Assembly: GCF_007655135.1 (NCBI RefSeq)
Contig: NC_045129.1
Span: 24,960,274-25,024,273, forward strand
Direction: 5' to 3'
Length of the DNA stretch: 64,000 nt
DNA from: Punica granatum
Lineage: Eukaryota > Streptophyta > Magnoliopsida > Myrtales > Lythraceae
This document shows positions 34,562 to 45,100 of the stretch, one piece after another. Position numbers and translations under genes: made by a program. The notes beneath the pieces are model-generated. The model saw only the letters and a list, made by a program, of their open reading frames with translations, made no database searches and was not told where the DNA came from. How positions within the stretch are numbered: the first letter of the stretch is position 1; the number at the start of each line of letters is the position of its first letter.

Positions 34562-34843
34562 GCTAGGTTGAAAACCTCTTTGAGGCGGCCTAGGCAAAAA
34601 TTAGGGAATGAGAGGCACGGTTTAAAATCCCGCAAAGGGGAACCGTGGCAAAAGGAGAGCATGAATCAAAATCCTCGCTAGGCTGAAAACCCGAAAAGGG
34701 CGGTCTAGGCAAAAGTTAGAGGAATCGAGAGGTGCGATCAGACCCAATACGGATGATCGTAGCAAAAGGTGAGATCTAAATGAGAGAAATGTCAAACATA
34801 ACACCCCGTTAGGTCGTCACGCGTCTTGCGACCTAAGCAAAAA
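34562..34843 (+). repeat. five tandem stem-loops, each followed by GCAAAA
   Basis: Five short inverted repeats follow each other in 280 bp. SL1: CTAGG 34563-34567 with CCTAG 34589-34593. SL2: CACGGTT 34616-34622 with AACCGTG 34641-34647. SL3: CTAG near 34678 with CTAG near 34705, inner CCC/GGG. SL4: GCGATCA 34734-34740 with TGATCGT 34754-34760. SL5: TTAGGTCG 34809-34816 with CGACCTAA 34829-34836. Each right arm is followed within zero to two bases by GCAAAA. Stem sequences differ while the layout stays the same, which points to a structural role at the RNA level. Loops of SL1-SL3 share an AAAACC(C/T)-type motif or an AAA core. Confidence 0.7.
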
Positions 34844-35518
34844 TTAGGGGACCTTCGGCAGCTCGACCACGAAATGACAGCTACATTCAGCATGCAGCGG
34901 CAACAAATAGTGGTTTGACAGTCTTCGATGCAAGCAAACTCTCTTTTACTCTCAGAGCATGAGACACGTTTCGACATACAGTCGAATCTTTGTATCATTG
35001 ATTTGGAGGATCCCAAAGAATCCCCCTATACCCTTATGCAAATTCTACAGGTCATGCCTGTTCTGTAAAAAGCCTTTCTTGTCAAATCACAAACCTAGCG
35101 GGATACGACCATCCCTTTAAATGGTCATCAAGTTCAAATCCCCAAAGCATTATTATTCAGACTTCTTTCTACATCTTCATTATGGCTGTAGAGTAGAACT
35201 TACAACTACTGTTAGCTCCCATGGTTCTATATGCAGGAACGAAGATGTGAACCTCGGAAGAAGTCGTTCTTTGATGAATGCATGTCTGCCTTATGCTAAG
35301 GACCACAACAAAAATCCAAGGAGAAGTCTTCAGGATAATACTCCATGCATTCAATCGCATCACAATCAGTTGGCAAACAATGAAACATTCTGCCACTACA
35401 TCGATTGCAACACGGACAAGCTCAGTGACGGAGGAAGCACAATGATTCCTTCCACACCTCACGCAACTCCCCAACGTTTGCATTTACTTTTTGCAATGCA
35501 TCCCATGCAATTTACTTT
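34844..35518 (+). other. middle of A3 3' untranslated region
   Basis: No gene is recognised. A small inverted repeat GACCAT/ATGGTC lies at 35107-35126. An open frame starting at 35121 continues into the 30-bp repeat array and has no known domain. Confidence 0.5.
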
Positions 35519-36135
35519 TCTGCATTTCGGGTACGTCCCGACTACTTTTCCGCATTTCGGGTACGTCCCGACTACTTTTCCGCACTTCGGGTACGTCCCG
35601 ACTACTTTTCCGCACTTCGGGTACGTCCCGACTATTTTCCGCACTTCGGGTACGTCCCGACTACTTTTCCGCACTTCGGGTACGTCCCGACTACTTTTCC
35701 TCACTTCGGGTACGTCCCGACTACTTTTCCGCACTTCGGGTACGTCCCGACTACTTTTCTGCACCATGCAAACCGCCGGGCAAAACACCCCGTATCTTAC
35801 AAACCCGCCGGGCAACACGCCCCGCACCCCGCAAGTCCATTGGGTAGGCGCCTTTGAACCATGTTGTTCATTCGGTATGCGCCCCGTGCATATTGCAAAC
35901 CCTTCGGGTACGTCCCGACTACTTTTCCGCATTTCGGGTACGTCCCGACTACTTTCCCGCATTTCGGGTACGTCCCGACTACTTTCCCGCATTTCGGGTA
36001 CGTCCCGACTACCTTTCCTGCAGTTCGGGTACGTCCCGACTACTTTCTTGCACTTCGGGTACGTCCCGACTACTTTTCCGCATTTCGGGTACGTCCCGAC
36101 TACTTTCGTGCACTTCGGGTACGTCCCGACTACTT
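35519..36135 (+). repeat. 30-bp tandem repeat in A3 3' untranslated region
   Basis: Sixteen units of the form GCA(T/C)TTCGGGTACGTCCCGA-CTACTTTTCC lie in two blocks of eight (35519-35760 and about 35905-36135). The blocks are separated by ~145 bp of related but different repeats (GCAAACCGCCGGGCAA and similar). Each unit holds a dyad CGGG-TACGT-CCCG. Tandem repeats in this position are known from Ogre/Tat elements. Confidence 0.92.
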
Positions 36136-36320
36136 ATCTGTTTAGGGGTCCATCCCCTCAGGTTCATCATGACTTTTACTTTTCTGCATCAGGTATAACA
36201 TCCCCACATATCCAAAGTAAGAGGGAGAAGATTGTTATCGGAAATTCCATATCAATCATTGCTATCAAATTGGGGCGCTTCTGAAGTCTTTGGCTGCATC
36301 TTCTACTCGAGCATGCAGTC

Positions 36321-36334
36321 AAAGAGGGGCAAGC
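36321..36334 (+). other. polypurine tract of A3
   Basis: AAAGAGGGGCAAGC lies directly before the 3' LTR (TGTCAG at 36335). It would prime plus-strand synthesis. The reverse counterpart is seen at 41955-41969 for element B2. Confidence 0.8.
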
Positions 36335-37933
36335 TGTCAGCACCCCATTTTGGCTCACCTTTCCAAACGATGATATCAGCAATGATCCAAGCCACAACCT
36401 GAGCAGAATACAGAAAAATGACTTAATAGAGCAGAAAATCACTATTCATCCTCAAGTCGGCAAAATCGGGCAAATGACACATGCATATGACAGAAGGACT
36501 CCAGGGGTCACCAAAGGGTAATAGAGTGACTAGAGAGCTCAGCAATATCCAAAACCGGCATTTTCAGTATATCACACGGACAGTTCTATTTTCCGATAGT
36601 TCGCTCGATCATCGGAAGACAGCCAATATTGGACCCCAAAAATCCACTCCAATGCCAAACAGAGGAAAAGTGTCCCCAAAGGCATTTTGCAAATCATCTG
36701 CTCTATACAGAACAACTTTCTGTATACAGACAACTTTTCAGTGGAAGTCCAAAAATGCCGGTTTCTCGAAGAAAAGTTAATTCCAAATATCAGATGCGGC
36801 CATGCCCCTCAATCATACAGAGCACGAGCAAAGCTTCATATTGTCTTTTAGAAGCCATACAGACACTCTGAATGACTTCCGAATGACAAAACGGGCATAC
36901 CCTTCTTCGGAAGAGCGTAACCGGAGACTGGTCTGATGGAATTACGGCAAACGAAGTTCACACTACATTGCCCTGAAAACTCCAGCGGACATACGCAATT
37001 GGGCAAAACAGACAGCAAAACCCTTCACGGTTTCCCGAGTAACCTCCGAGGGGCACAAAAGGCCATTTTCAGTGAAAATCCATATCCGGAGGTCCTCTTT
37101 GGGGAAACTTGACGCCGGATGCTTACCTTACACAATGCTAGCCTTCTCAAGGCTCAATGTGGAATTGTCGGAATGAATCACACAACTCATCTAGACCCCT
37201 CGAGCAGTGCTTTAAGGGTCTCAGATGCACTTTTCATATCCTTAGAGGCCCGATCTCAGCAAACAGAGATCACAGTAATCTCCGGATCGCCCAAGAAACT
37301 CAGAAAGCAATCTGAGAAATCCAGTTTCGGCCTCCTAGGACATCTCCGGCTCCATATTTGTATTTACCGGCTTAAGGGACAAGTGCCCACGTAATTTGAC
37401 AATTTATGTCAAAATGACCGACGTGGGATGCAGATACAAGATATGCTGTCAGAAGTGGGTAACCACGCTCTGAATGCATAAAAGGAGCAAAATCGGCTTC
37501 CAAGCCTCATACGGACATTTGGCAATTTCTCACGGAAAATGCCAATCTCGGACTCATTAAATCCATTTCCTCGCGTATATCGATAATTCGACGTTCAATT
37601 CAAACCACGAACTTCGAATGCGCGATCAATCGAGACCCGAGCTTTTTCCCGGTTTCTCCTCTTCGGTCGTGGGACCCACGGGCTATTCAAGATGAGTCAC
37701 CCTTTACTCTAGAAGCTTCTTCTTCTTCTTCAATGCAAGAAGCCAACTTGCACTCTTGCTTGAAAATATCCAAGAGTTTGAAGACAACACTCAAGCCTCC
37801 ATCAATGCTCATCAATGCTCATCAATGTCTTATCTCTTCTTCATTAATGCAATGGAAGAGGATGAGGCTTGATATTTTCTAAGCATGGGGGTTAAGAGCA
37901 CTTGCTTTTGCTAATTGTGTCATTAGCTTTGCC

Positions 37934-37940
37934 TATAAAT
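37934..37940 (+). promoter_or_regulatory. TATA box of A3 3' LTR
   Basis: TATAAAT, identical in context to 26898-26904. Transcription from here would run toward the satellite array. Confidence 0.65.
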
Positions 37941-38300
37941 GGCCCAAAAGTGATTAAGATAATCACTTCTCCTCTTACACACTCTCTCCAACCTTTCTCT
38001 TTCAAGAAATCCTCTCAAACTCCATAGCCAAGAACACTCAAGAACCAGAAAACTTAAGCACTTAGAAGGAAGAGAAAAGAAAACCGAAAAGATCAAAAGA
38101 GAGCCTTGAGTTCTTAAGTCGGAAGCCGATGTTCATCATCCCGACTTAAGCTCAAAATTTCTCAAACTTCATATCCCACTCATTTTGGACCCATGGAGTT
38201 CATTGGTGAAATTGGTTTTTCCATTTGAAGTCTTTAATTTATTGTTTCAGGTCAAATAGTGCATTTCGGGTGAAATCGCTACTCTCGGGTGAATAGTGAC

Positions 38301-38450
38301 CCGCCAGCGCCAGCCGCGTGCACGCCTGCGCGCACGCGCGCGCCCGCCGCGCGCACGCCCGCGCACGCCCGCGCCCCGAGCACGCCCGCGCGCCCCGCGC
38401 GCACGCCTGCACGCCCGCGCGCCTGCCCGCGCCCCTCGCCGCGTGCCTCC
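38301..38450 (+). repeat. GC-rich minisatellite, 3' LTR of A3
   Basis: The shorter counterpart of 27265-27480, with the same CGCGCACGCC-type units. Confidence 0.85.
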
Positions 38451-40964
38451 CGTGCATTCCAGCCGCATTCCCCGTGCACCTAGCTCCCCGAACGTGCATC
38501 CTTTGCACCCGAGCATCCTTCCAAGCGTTCAACCGAGTCACCCGACTCTCGAACACTTCCCCGACTCTTTCCTCGTATCCCGAGGCTATGTAAATCACTC
38601 TTGACTTAGAGGAGTTAGGGCTTTTTATATTTTTGTATGGCTATGGAGTACTATGGTATTTTATGCATACTTAACTTGCAAGACTTAACTTTTATGCAAT
38701 TTTATGTTATATTATGCAGGTGTATTACCTTATAACTTGCTAGCATGTCGGAAAAAGGTTTGGATTGTTGTTTGGAAGACCATCCCGACCCGGAAATGGC
38801 AAGTGAGCTCACGGCCAAGTCTTTAAATGGGATGGCCGAGACCTGAGTGGCTCTTTTCGGGTTAAGATTGGTCTCCTTAGCCCGATCCAAGTTATTTTCC
38901 GAGTTTATTTTGTTGTTCTTGCATGCATGAAGCCGGTATTATTTTATCGATTCCTTAAATAACATGTTTGTGAATGTTTGCATGTTTAAATGAGTTAATC
39001 AAATCATGGTAATACCGGCTTTTGTCAAAACGTGTTATTCATGATGTTTGATGTTTGAGCATGCGAAAAATGATTAAACCAAGACAAGGAAATTCTTTGT
39101 GATTTGAATCGAGCCATGAGAGTATTCGGCCATCTTTGACAAGGTGAAGCCGAGGGCTTCTTGGCCCTTTTTGGATCAAGAATGATTTCCTTATTTCGAG
39201 TTTAATTCATTTCTCGGATTGTACGAAAGTGTAATTTCGATATTTCCACGATTCCCATGTTAAAACACCGATTACATGTCTTTTCAAAACAAAACATGCA
39301 TGGATTCGGGTATCGTTGACTCATTCGGGTCCATTCGGTTACGAGGGTAGTTTCGGTCATTGGACCAAATATCCTCGATCCTTACGGATTCGTGTTGGTC
39401 GCCGAATCACGAATCGTTTTCACAATTAAAGTATTCGGCAATAACCTTAAGTATTAATTCCACGAACGGGTTAATCGGAACGTTCACACGGTTAATTCAT
39501 TCCATTTAAATAACTTTGCACGAATTGGACATTAATTTGTAACTCGCGTCGACGAATTACAAAACGGTGTTAATGCCCTTTTCAAAACCCTCATACTTTC
39601 AAATCCTTTTTGTGTTGTTCTCCTTTTCGGAAAACAAATTTTCAAATCAAGGGCAAGAACATCATTTCGTGATTCGCCGACATCCTAGCGCAGTTTAAGA
39701 TGTCAGTTGGGTATTCTGTATCAAAATATAGTTATCGGACTAATCATTTCACTCGACTTAACCAAATCCTAGAAAATGGTTAGGCGGAACTCTAGGTTCC
39801 AAATTTAGAGTCAAAATACAAGTTTGGATCAATTCAGTGGTAATTCAGTGTCACAACACCGAATCACTATAAAAGCAATCTACACACATGATATTCGATT
39901 CTCTTTTCCAAATTTTCAACAAAAGCATAATACTAAAACATTGGCACGTGTTTGATTGCTTAGCATATGGCATTTGCTTGCAAAAACACTTTTGGATTAA
40001 TAAACTTGTTAATCCACGTACATTCGGTAAATACAAAACACCTTGTCTGTTATTAACATGTTGCGTGTTATCTTTCCGCACTTGTTTGCCATACGGGTCG
40101 AGCTTGATCCCTAGGCCGAATAATATTAGGGTTCAACACCCTAATCATCGAGCACAGGGTTCAACGCCCTAATCAATACTCACAGGGTCCAACGCCCTAT
40201 TCAGTGAGAGCGTCCATTGAATTTCAGTTCTTCGGTCTTTTTCCCTAAACTCACGGTGAGTTAGAGTGGAATAATAACCGAACGCGAGTCGACTGGAATT
40301 CGGCCATTTGTAATTTGTATTTATTGTTTTCGAGAGCATTGTAAGGATTTTATTTTGTACATTTATTCTGTAAGAATTCCAGTCAGTGAGCGAACGGTCC
40401 GAGAGTCGAATTAATCGAATCGGTCTAATGCTTGCCCAGATACAAGTAAATCCAAGAACTCGCGGTTCTGGTTCACGCAGGGATTCAACCTCCATGGTTC
40501 GATGAACTGTAACGCAAGATTGTGAACCAATTCCCCGACACACGGGTTTACTTCTCTCTCAGCTTCTCCACCGACATCGTTTAATTCATCGAAGTTACGG
40601 TGTCAAAACGTGTGAGCCGAGTGCAGCCTAATTCATGCGGTAAATAAAACAAAAATGCAAGCCTAGCAAACCAGAGTACCGAAAGGGCGTGCGAGATATA
40701 GGCCCGCACGTAACATGAACCATCGAACACGGATTTTCCGGTTCCGCACAGATCAATGCCTTAACGACAAACTAGGTGTTCCATACCCCTAGACTCGGGT
40801 AACTTATCCGCCCTCGACCTACGGGTCGTAAAATGATAAGTGGCGACTCCTTCTCTCACGCGTGTCCGTCACGCGTCCCCAAGGGAAGGTGGACATTCCC
40901 AAGCCGCGCGATCCAAAAGCGCGCAATGCGGGCCCCGACGAGAGTCCACATTCGGGTCCGTACA

Positions 40965-40969
40965 GCGGC
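40965..40969. repeat. TSD GCGGC, right copy (element A3)
   Basis: Second copy of the duplication at 25294-25298; it is followed by TTGACGGCTTGG, which continues LTR B2. Confidence 0.95.
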
Positions 40970-41954
40970 TTGACGGCTTGGCTTGGCTGAGCTGTGGGTC
41001 CCGTTCGATTGAGAGAAAAGCCGGAAAATGCTTGAAAACTTGATTGAGCTTGCATCCAATCTCCGATGTCCAATTAATTTGTAAATTTGGAATGCTTGAA
41101 CGACGAGGATTTGAATGAGCCTAATATCGCCATGCGTCGTGTGAACGAACGATCGGGCGACTCGGCGCCTCGAGAGTCGGTTTTGCCTTGTTTGGACGTT
41201 CGGAGCGGAGTTTAGTGTCCCCCGGTCCCCGATTGCTCTTTGTGCATCCTAACATTCGTCTTGGGGACCCTTCTGCCCCGTGGGGGGATCGTTGGCTCGT
41301 CACCCTCGGCCGAGGACCGTTAGCCCGGGGAGGCCTAGGGACTTTGACCGGGGTTTTCTCAATGTTCCCTGAATGTCTTGAGGTGCTCAGGGCTCGTTGT
41401 GAGGTGCTCGGGGATCGTTGTGATCTCTGTTCTTCGTGGACGTGCCCCAAAGGCTCGCCGGGAAACGGTCATGATCACTGAAACGTCCCTCGGGAAACCG
41501 AGTCGAGTTCCGGAAGGTCATCTGAAGCTTTTTCCCCGACTCCGGTGGTCCCTGGGTGCCCGTAGGCCCGTTTTGGGGGGCCGTCTGCTTGTCAGAGGAG
41601 CGGGCCCCGGGAGCTCTGTCAGAAAAGGGGTCCGGGAAATGCGTCCGGACGTGTCGTTGGTCGCTTTGACACTGAGAGGGATTTTTGGAGTCCCATATTG
41701 GGCACCTTTCGGTGCTTCGGTGACTCGATGATGAATAGTGCCACAGCGCCATCCCCGTCGTTTTGGGGATTCCTTGTTCGTTCGTTCTTCTGATGGCTTT
41801 CCTCCGCTTTTCTCAGTGGCCTAGCTCTTTTTCCTATTGCTCATGGCCCCGTGCCCACCTATTTGCCTCTGATTGCCGGGTGATGAATAGTGTCTCGGGC
41901 CTCGGTCGGAAATCCTCGTGTGGGAAGCAGGTGGGCCAAAATGGGGTGCTGACA
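40970..41954 (-). mobile_element. 3' LTR of element B2 (reverse), right segment
   Basis: This continues LTR B2 after A3. It matches 5041-6060 of solo LTR B1 and ends GGGGTGCTGACA at 41954, the reverse complement of the LTR start. It contains the U3 part upstream of the promoter. No genes are seen inside it. Confidence 0.9.
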
Positions 41955-41969
41955 GCTTGCTCCTCTTTG
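41955..41969 (-). other. polypurine tract of element B2 (reverse)
   Basis: GCTTGCTCCTCTTTG on the + strand is the reverse complement of a PPT-like CAAAGAGGAGCAAGC, nearly the same as the PPT of A3. It directly abuts the reverse LTR start. This shows that the DNA to the right is the 3' interior of B2. Confidence 0.8.
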
Positions 41970-42121
41970 GTTGCGTGCTCGATGAGAGGAGGTAACCAAA
42001 GATCATGAGAAGCACCCCTTTTGGTCTCGGCGACCGCTCCCGTCGTCACTCTTAGTGGTAGCTCGCCTCTCCTGCCATAAGACAATAGCCTGATTGACAT
42101 TTGGAGGATGTGAAGTGGTAG
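41970..42121 (-). other. unique 3' untranslated piece of element B2
   Basis: About 150 bp separates the PPT from the first degenerate satellite monomers. The distance is similar to that between PPT and 30-bp repeats in A3 (about 190 bp). No gene is seen. Confidence 0.6.
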
Positions 42122-45100
42122 GTGAGGGGCCAAAGCCCGCAGAAAGCAGTAAAGTGGACGCAAAGTCCGAAAAGCAGTAAATGCGGACACGAAGTCCGGG
42201 GACCCGAAGTCCCTAAAGCGATAAATGCTAGGCCGAAACCCGTGGAAAGCAGTAAATGCGGACACGAAGTCCGGGGACCCGAAGTCCCTAAAGCAGTAAA
42301 TGCTAGGCCGAAGCCCCTGGAAAGAAGTAAATGCGGACACAAAGTACGGGGACCCAAAGTCCCTAAAGCAGTAAATGCTAGGCCGAAGCCCGTGGAAAGC
42401 AGTAAATGCGGACACGAAATCCGGGGACCCGAAGTCCCTAAAGCAGTGAATGCTAGGCCGAAGCCCGTGGAAAGGAAGAAATGCGGACACGAAGTCCGGG
42501 GACCCGAAGTCCCTAAAGCAGTGAATGCTAGGCCGAAGCCCGTGGAAAGCAGTAAATGCGGACACGAAATCTGGGGAACCGAAGTCCCTAAAGCAGTGAA
42601 TGCTAGGCCGAAACCCGTGGAAAGCAGTAAATGCGGACACGAAGTCCGAGGACCCGAAGTCCCTAAAGCAGTCAAAGCTAGGTCGAAGCCCGTGGAAAGC
42701 AGTAAATGCGGACACGAAGTCCGGGGACCCGAAGTCCCTAAAGCAGTGAATGCTAGGCCGAAGCCCGTGGAAAGCAGTAAATGCGGACACGAAGTCCGGG
42801 GACCCGAAGTCCCTAAAGCAGTGAATGCTAGGCCGAACCCCGTGGAAAGCAGTAAATGCGGACACGAAGTCCGGGGACCCGAAGTCCCTAAAGCAGTAAA
42901 TGCTATGCCGAAGCCCGTGGAAAGCAGTAAATGCGGACACGAAGTCCGGGGACCCGAAGTCCCTAAAGCGGTGAATGCTAGGCCGAAACCCGTGGAAAGC
43001 AGTAAATGCGGACACGAAGTCCGGGGACCCGAAGTCCCTAAAGCAGTAAATGCTATGCCGAAGCCCGTGGAAAGCAGTAAATGCGGACACGAAGTCCGGG
43101 GACCCGAAGTCCCTAAAGCGATAAATGCTAGGCCGAAACCCGTGGAAAGTAGTAAATGCGGACACGAAGTCCGGGGACCCGAAGTCCCTAAAGCAGTAAA
43201 TGCTAGGCCGAAGCCCATGGAAAGAAGTAAATGCGAAAACCAAGTCCGGGGACCCAAAGTCCCTAAAGCAGTAAATGCTAGGCCGAAGCCCGTGGAAAGC
43301 AGTAAATGCGGACACGAAGTCCGGGGACCCGAAGTCCCTAAAGCAGTGAATGCTAGGCCGAAGCCCGTGGAAAGCAATAAATGCGGACACGAAGTCCGGG
43401 GACCCGAAGGCCATAAAGCAGTGAATGCTAGGCCGAAGCCCGTGAAAAGCAGTAAATGCGGACACGAAGTCCGGGGACCCGAAGTCCCTAAAGCAGTGAA
43501 TGCTAGGCCGAAACCCGTGGAAAGTAGTAAATGCGGACACGAAGTCCGGGGACCCGAAGTCCCTAAAGCGATAAATGCTAGGCCGAAACCCGTGGAAAGC
43601 AGTAAATGCGGACACGAAGTCCGGGGATCCAAAGTCCCTAAAGCAGTAAATGCTAGGCCGAAGCCCCTGGAAAGAAGTAAATGCGGACACGAAGTCCGGG
43701 GACCCGAAGTCCCTAAAGCAGTGAATGCTAGGCCGAAGCCCGTGGAAAGCAGTAAATGCGGACACGAAATCCGGGGACCCGAAGTCCCTAAAGCGGTGAA
43801 TGCTAGGCCGAAGCCCGTGGAAACAGTAAATGCGGACACGAAGTCCGGGTACCCGAAGTCCCTATAGCGGTAAATGCTAGGCCGAAGCCCGTGGAAAGCA
43901 GTAAATGCGGACACGAAGTCCGGGGACCCGAAGTCCCTAAAGCGGTGAATGCTAGTCCGAAGCCCGTGGAAAGCAGTAAATGCGGACACGAAGTCCGGGG
44001 ACCCGAAGTCCCTAAAGCGCTAAATGCTAGGCCGAAACCCGTGGAAAGCAGTAAATGCGGACACGAAGTCCGGGGATCCGAAGTCCCTAAAGTGATAAAT
44101 GCTAGGCCGAAACCCGTGGAAAGTAGTAAATGCGGACACGAAGTCCGGGGACCCGAAGTCCCTAAAGCGATAAATGCTAGGCCGAAACCCGTGGAAAGCA
44201 GTAAATGCGGACACGAAATCCGGGGACCCGAAGTCCCTAAAACGGTGAATGCTAGGCCGAAGCCCGTGGAAACAGTAAATGCGGACACGAAGTCCGGGTA
44301 CCCGAAGTCCCTATAGCGGTAAATGCTAGGCCGAAGCCCGTGGAAAGCAGTAAATGCGGACACGAAGTCCGGGGACCCGAAGTCCCTAAAGCAGTGAATG
44401 CTAGGCCGAAGCCCGTGGAAAGCAGTAAATGCGGACACGAAGTCCGGGGACCCGAAGTCCCTAAAGCGCTAAATGCTAGGCCGAAACCCGTGGAAAGCAG
44501 TAAATGCGGACACGAAGTCCGGGGACCCGAAGTCCCTAAAGCAGTAAATGCTAGGCCGAAGCCCCTGGAAAGAAGTAAATGCGGACACGAAGTCCGGGGA
44601 CCCGAAGTCCCTAAAGCGATAAATGCTAGGCCGAAACCCGTGGAAAGCAGTAAATGCGGACACGAAGTCCGGGGACCCGTAGTCCCTAAAGCGATAAATG
44701 CTAGGCCGAAACCCGTGGAAAGTAGTAAATGCGGACACGAAGTCCGGGGACCCGAAGTCCCTAAAGCAGTAAATGTTAGGACGAAGCCCATGGAAAGAAG
44801 TAAATGCGAAAACCAAGTCCGGGGACCCAAAGTCCCTAAAGCAGTAAATGCTAGGCCGAAGCCCGTGGAAAGCAGTAAATGCGGACACGAAGTCCGGGGA
44901 CCCGAAGTCCGTAAAGCAGTGAATGCTAGGCCGAAGCCCGTGAAAAGCAGTAAATGCGGACACGAAGTCCGGGGACCCGAAGTCCCTAAAGCAGTGAATG
45001 CTAGGCCGAAACCCGTGGTAAGTAGTAAATGCGGACACGAAGTCCGGGAACCCGAAGTCCCTAAAGCGATAAATGCTAGGCCAAAACCCGTGGAAAGCAG

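Larger units (their letters stand above)
25299..40964 (+). mobile_element. element A3: complete, internally deleted Tat/Ogre retrotransposon
   Basis: This is a 15,666-bp forward element with two LTRs (4693 and 4630 bp), a perfect tRNA-Arg PBS, a PPT, and a GCGGC target duplication whose empty site is preserved in LTR B1. The interior (29992-36334) encodes ORF1 and the C-terminal half of pol (RNase H, second archaeal-type RNase H, integrase). Gag, protease and the catalytic part of reverse transcriptase are absent through one deletion near 31890. The LTRs differ by about ten substitutions in the first ~1.05 kb, so it is the youngest insertion here. It cannot make particles or reverse-transcribe unaided and must have used a helper if the deletion predates insertion. 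It lies inside the 3' LTR of B2. Confidence 0.95.
36335..40964 (+). mobile_element. 3' LTR of element A3
   Basis: This 4630-bp LTR is nearly identical to the 5' LTR. The main difference is a shorter GC-rich minisatellite (38301-38450). One substitution lies in the conserved stem-loop near 40688 and one in the AGGCTA(T/G)G motif after the minisatellite. It ends GGTCCGTACA, followed by the GCGGC duplication. Confidence 0.95.

Noticed and set aside
35121..36284. 387-residue open frame after integrase in A3
   Set aside because: Most of it is the 30-bp tandem repeat read as a 10-residue repeat. The opposite strand is open too, and it lies in the 3' untranslated region of the element.
21413..41959. 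B2 as another solo LTR with matching target duplication
   Set aside because: The flanking pentamers differ (GCCGG before, GCTTG after), and the right side is a PPT-like sequence, so this is the 3' LTR of an element continuing to the right.
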